Positions 62,041 through 64,000 of a stretch of DNA of 64,000 nt are shown one piece after another; position 1 is the first letter of the stretch, and every line of letters begins with the position of its first letter. The stretch is from Topomyia yanbarensis. Its lineage: Eukaryota > Arthropoda > Insecta > Diptera > Culicidae. The notes beneath the pieces were generated by a model that worked only from the letters and a program-made list of their open reading frames with translations, made no database searches and had not been told where the DNA came from. The translations under genes and the position numbers were made by a program. The stretch is from assembly GCF_030247195.1 (NCBI RefSeq), contig NC_080672.1:4216001-4280000 (forward strand). Direction: 5' to 3'.

Positions 62041-62812
62041 AGATTCAAATTATTTTTTCCATATTCTTTTTTCGAGAGTCCATTTATGTAAACGTACAAT
62101 TTATTTCTCTTTTCTTAATTCTCGTTCACTTCTGAGGGGGTTACACGTAGTCGAGACCCCAAACAAATAGTTTTCCAACATTTGATTGCTGATAGGACAG
62201 ACATTCAAATATAAACAAAAATCGATAACTATAGTCGATTTATCAATCAGTCTAAAATATCTCAATAATCATTTACTCGCTTTTTATTACTCCGTTATTA
62301 ATTGAAGCAATAAGTACACCATAAAATTCAAATTCAATAGCAGTTTACATGCCCTCTCAACGAAAACTTTTCCTAGTACCTCCAAACCAACCACCAGCGA
62401 ACGAGTAGATGCATAGCAATACAAATACACATATCAGGATCCGGAATATATAGGCTCAATATAAAATAAATAAATCATTCCCCTGATTTTTAAAAGTTGG
62501 TCCAATTTTCTTTTTTATTATTTTCTTTAAATATTAAAAATCATGTTAAAAAGGTCGTATAAGTCGATCCTAAAATAATTTGCGATATATTAAAATTATA
62601 ACATTTAAACAAGGCAAGTTTTTGCTAAACGTCCTGCGAATTGAATTTTTACGCAATCTTCTCAGTATAATTATAAATGTTTAAAAAAAATTGGTCCTGC
62701 TTCAAAAATATTTCAATGTACAGAAGACTTTCCTAAAATACGCTCTAGTCGCGTTGACTACCTTGGTGGGAATTTACCCCAATAACTCAACTTCAATACA
62801 CCACAACGTCGT
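62041..62812. other. no gene recognised
   Basis: Very AT-rich. 62700-62810 may be the decayed C-terminal part of the mariner transposase but no frame can be followed. Confidence 0.35.
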
Positions 62813-63372
62813 CTATGTAACGTTTACAGTCCCGATAGTCATGCAACATGAGCAGATCTCTTGCCAAATCATGTATTTATTGGCAATCTTTAAAAGTTTC
62901 TGCTTCCTTACTTCATCTGGAATATCAAACTTGCGCTTAGCGGTGAAGAATAGTAGCCCCGGAACCTGCCGGAAGGCCGCCTTGACGTAAGTCTCATCAT
63001 CCATTTTGCCATTCGCCCCGATTTTGAGCCTTCTGCACTTTGTACGTACTGCAGTCTCTCTCGGTCCTTGGCTTTCTGAACGAAAGACTTGGTCAGCTTC
63101 AACTTTTCGGCCACATCTCTGACCAAAGCATTGGGATTTCGCTGTAACGCTTTCACTACACGCTTGTGATTCTGATCACTGATAGAACATCCATTCTGAT
63201 CACATTTCTCCTTCCGTTCGATGCTCAGAGTTTGGTAGTAATGTTTAATGACAGGACTCACCGTTGACTTCACGATTCCGAGTTGTTTTTCGATATCCCG
63301 ATGAGAGAGTTAAGGATTTTGCAGGTGCTTGCGCAAAATTAATTCGTGACATTGCTTTTCGGGTAACGCCAT
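62813..63372 (-). pseudogene. ITmD37E-like mariner transposase fragment
   Basis: Minus strand. ATG at 63372: MALPEKQCHELILRKHLQNP, then a TAA stop, LSHRDIEKQLGIVKSTVSPV (helix-turn-helix), KHYYQTLSIERKEK, a second HTH region ending KLTKSFVQKAKDRE, then a deletion joining to MDDETYVKAAFRQVPG (first catalytic D of the DDE/D triad), FFTAKRKFDIPDEV and KFAKKY-like KIANKYMIWQEICSC. This layout matches the mosquito ITmD37E group of Tc1/mariner transposases, which cut and paste at TA sites. The second D and final E are not seen. Inverted terminal repeats were not found. Confidence 0.78.
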
Positions 63373-64000
63373 TTTTTCCTTTTTTACTTTCCTTACTTAC
63401 AATATTCGCTAGAGATTACTGAGTAGGGAAAGATATGAAAAATTAGAGCCATAGTACTCAAGTGAGAGCCAGGATGTGGAATATAACCCCTTCAATCAAG
63501 TTTGTCACCTTCACGATCACAAAACAATTTTTTTAAAAGGTAATTAGAAATTTAAGATGCGACAGTTGTCGAAGTTGAAATTAAATTAAATTAAATTAAG
63601 TGAATCCGGAATCAGAATATTTGCTCAAATGGCACGTTCCTCGTATGTATGTCGGGGATTTGTGCTTTACCGTGTCTTCTCATCATTTCCATAACGGATG
63701 GAAAGGAGAAGGAGGAGAGAGGAAGTTGAACTGGAAAGGTGAAAAAATAACAGAACGAAAACAAACAGCTGGTAAGTTAAACTCACAAATAGTTCAAATC
63801 GCCTCAGAGTAAGCCTAAAGCTCTTTACCACATTGGATAAGGAACTTAGTATGTCTCTGAGTTTCAGTCATCCAAACACGTGTCGCCTATGTAAGGACGG
63901 CCAAAAATTCGAAATTACAATTGCGCTACTGCTGGACCGTAGCATATCAGATGTTATGAGGTTCCATAGTCGGATTCACAAAGATCACATGAAAATGACT
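63373..64000. other. no gene recognised
   Basis: A short (AAATT)n run at about 63578-63598. Purine-rich 63690-63760. Otherwise nothing seen. Confidence 0.35.

Overview
This window looks like gene-poor, transposon-dense DNA from a mosquito, most likely a culicine of the Aedes type. The evidence is indirect. There is a tRNA-derived SINE of the Feilai type, two CR1-like non-LTR retrotransposons with mosquito-style ORF1 and ORF2, a Mag-like Ty3/gypsy element, BEL/Pao gag and pol remnants, an RNase H-bearing LOA/I-group retrotransposon, an ITmD37E-like mariner fragment, and many foldback or MITE-type elements. I find no intact host protein-coding gene, no rRNA, no functional tRNA and no CRISPR. 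The only trace of a host gene is a short, deleted piece of a histone H3 start.

Layout. 1-2.3 kb is unrecognised. 2.3-4.4 kb is an apparently perfect 2.07-kb hexamer array that forms the 3' tail of a broken CR1-like element running leftward (4.4-8.2 kb). 9.2-10.2 kb is a hAT-like non-autonomous element. 10.2-14.4 kb is mostly unrecognised, with a GC-richer island. 14.4-15.6 kb is a giant inverted repeat. 17.2-21.9 kb is a full-length, recently inserted Mag-like gypsy element with LTRs, 5-bp target duplication, primer-binding site and polypurine tract; its gag is frameshifted. 22.3-30.8 kb holds two collinear parts of a BEL/Pao element separated and invaded by MITEs, a TA-flanked element made of a minisatellite, a TTAA-flanked piggyBac-type MITE, a hAT-like element carrying a SINE, and a short hairpin element. 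30.8-33.8 kb has two related long repeats and a foldback. 33.8-41.4 kb is AT-rich with a GC-richer unique island at 35.5-37.1 kb and a diverged hAT-like copy. 41.4-46.2 kb is a foldback element with arms of about 530 bp, whose interior holds a second, almost open CR1-like element. 46.5-53.7 kb has small hairpin MITEs, a decayed CR1-like RT, an ORF1 zinc-knuckle fragment, a (TA)n tract, a hAT-like end and a possible Helitron end. 56.4-62.0 kb is a decayed LOA/I-group retrotransposon interrupted by two insertions whose junctions can be read from the interrupted codons. 62.8-63.4 kb is a mariner relic.

The elements form a nested stratigraphy rather than a cooperating gene system. The clean young insertion is the Mag element; the oldest layers are BEL/Pao, LOA and CR1 relics that later MITEs entered. 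The most unusual features are the perfect retrotransposon-tail microsatellite, several long near-perfect palindromes able to form double-stranded RNA if transcribed, a MITE composed of a short satellite, and a 1.56-kb unclassified insertion with GTAACC termini and an AACGTT duplication. I found no convincing previously undescribed multi-gene system.
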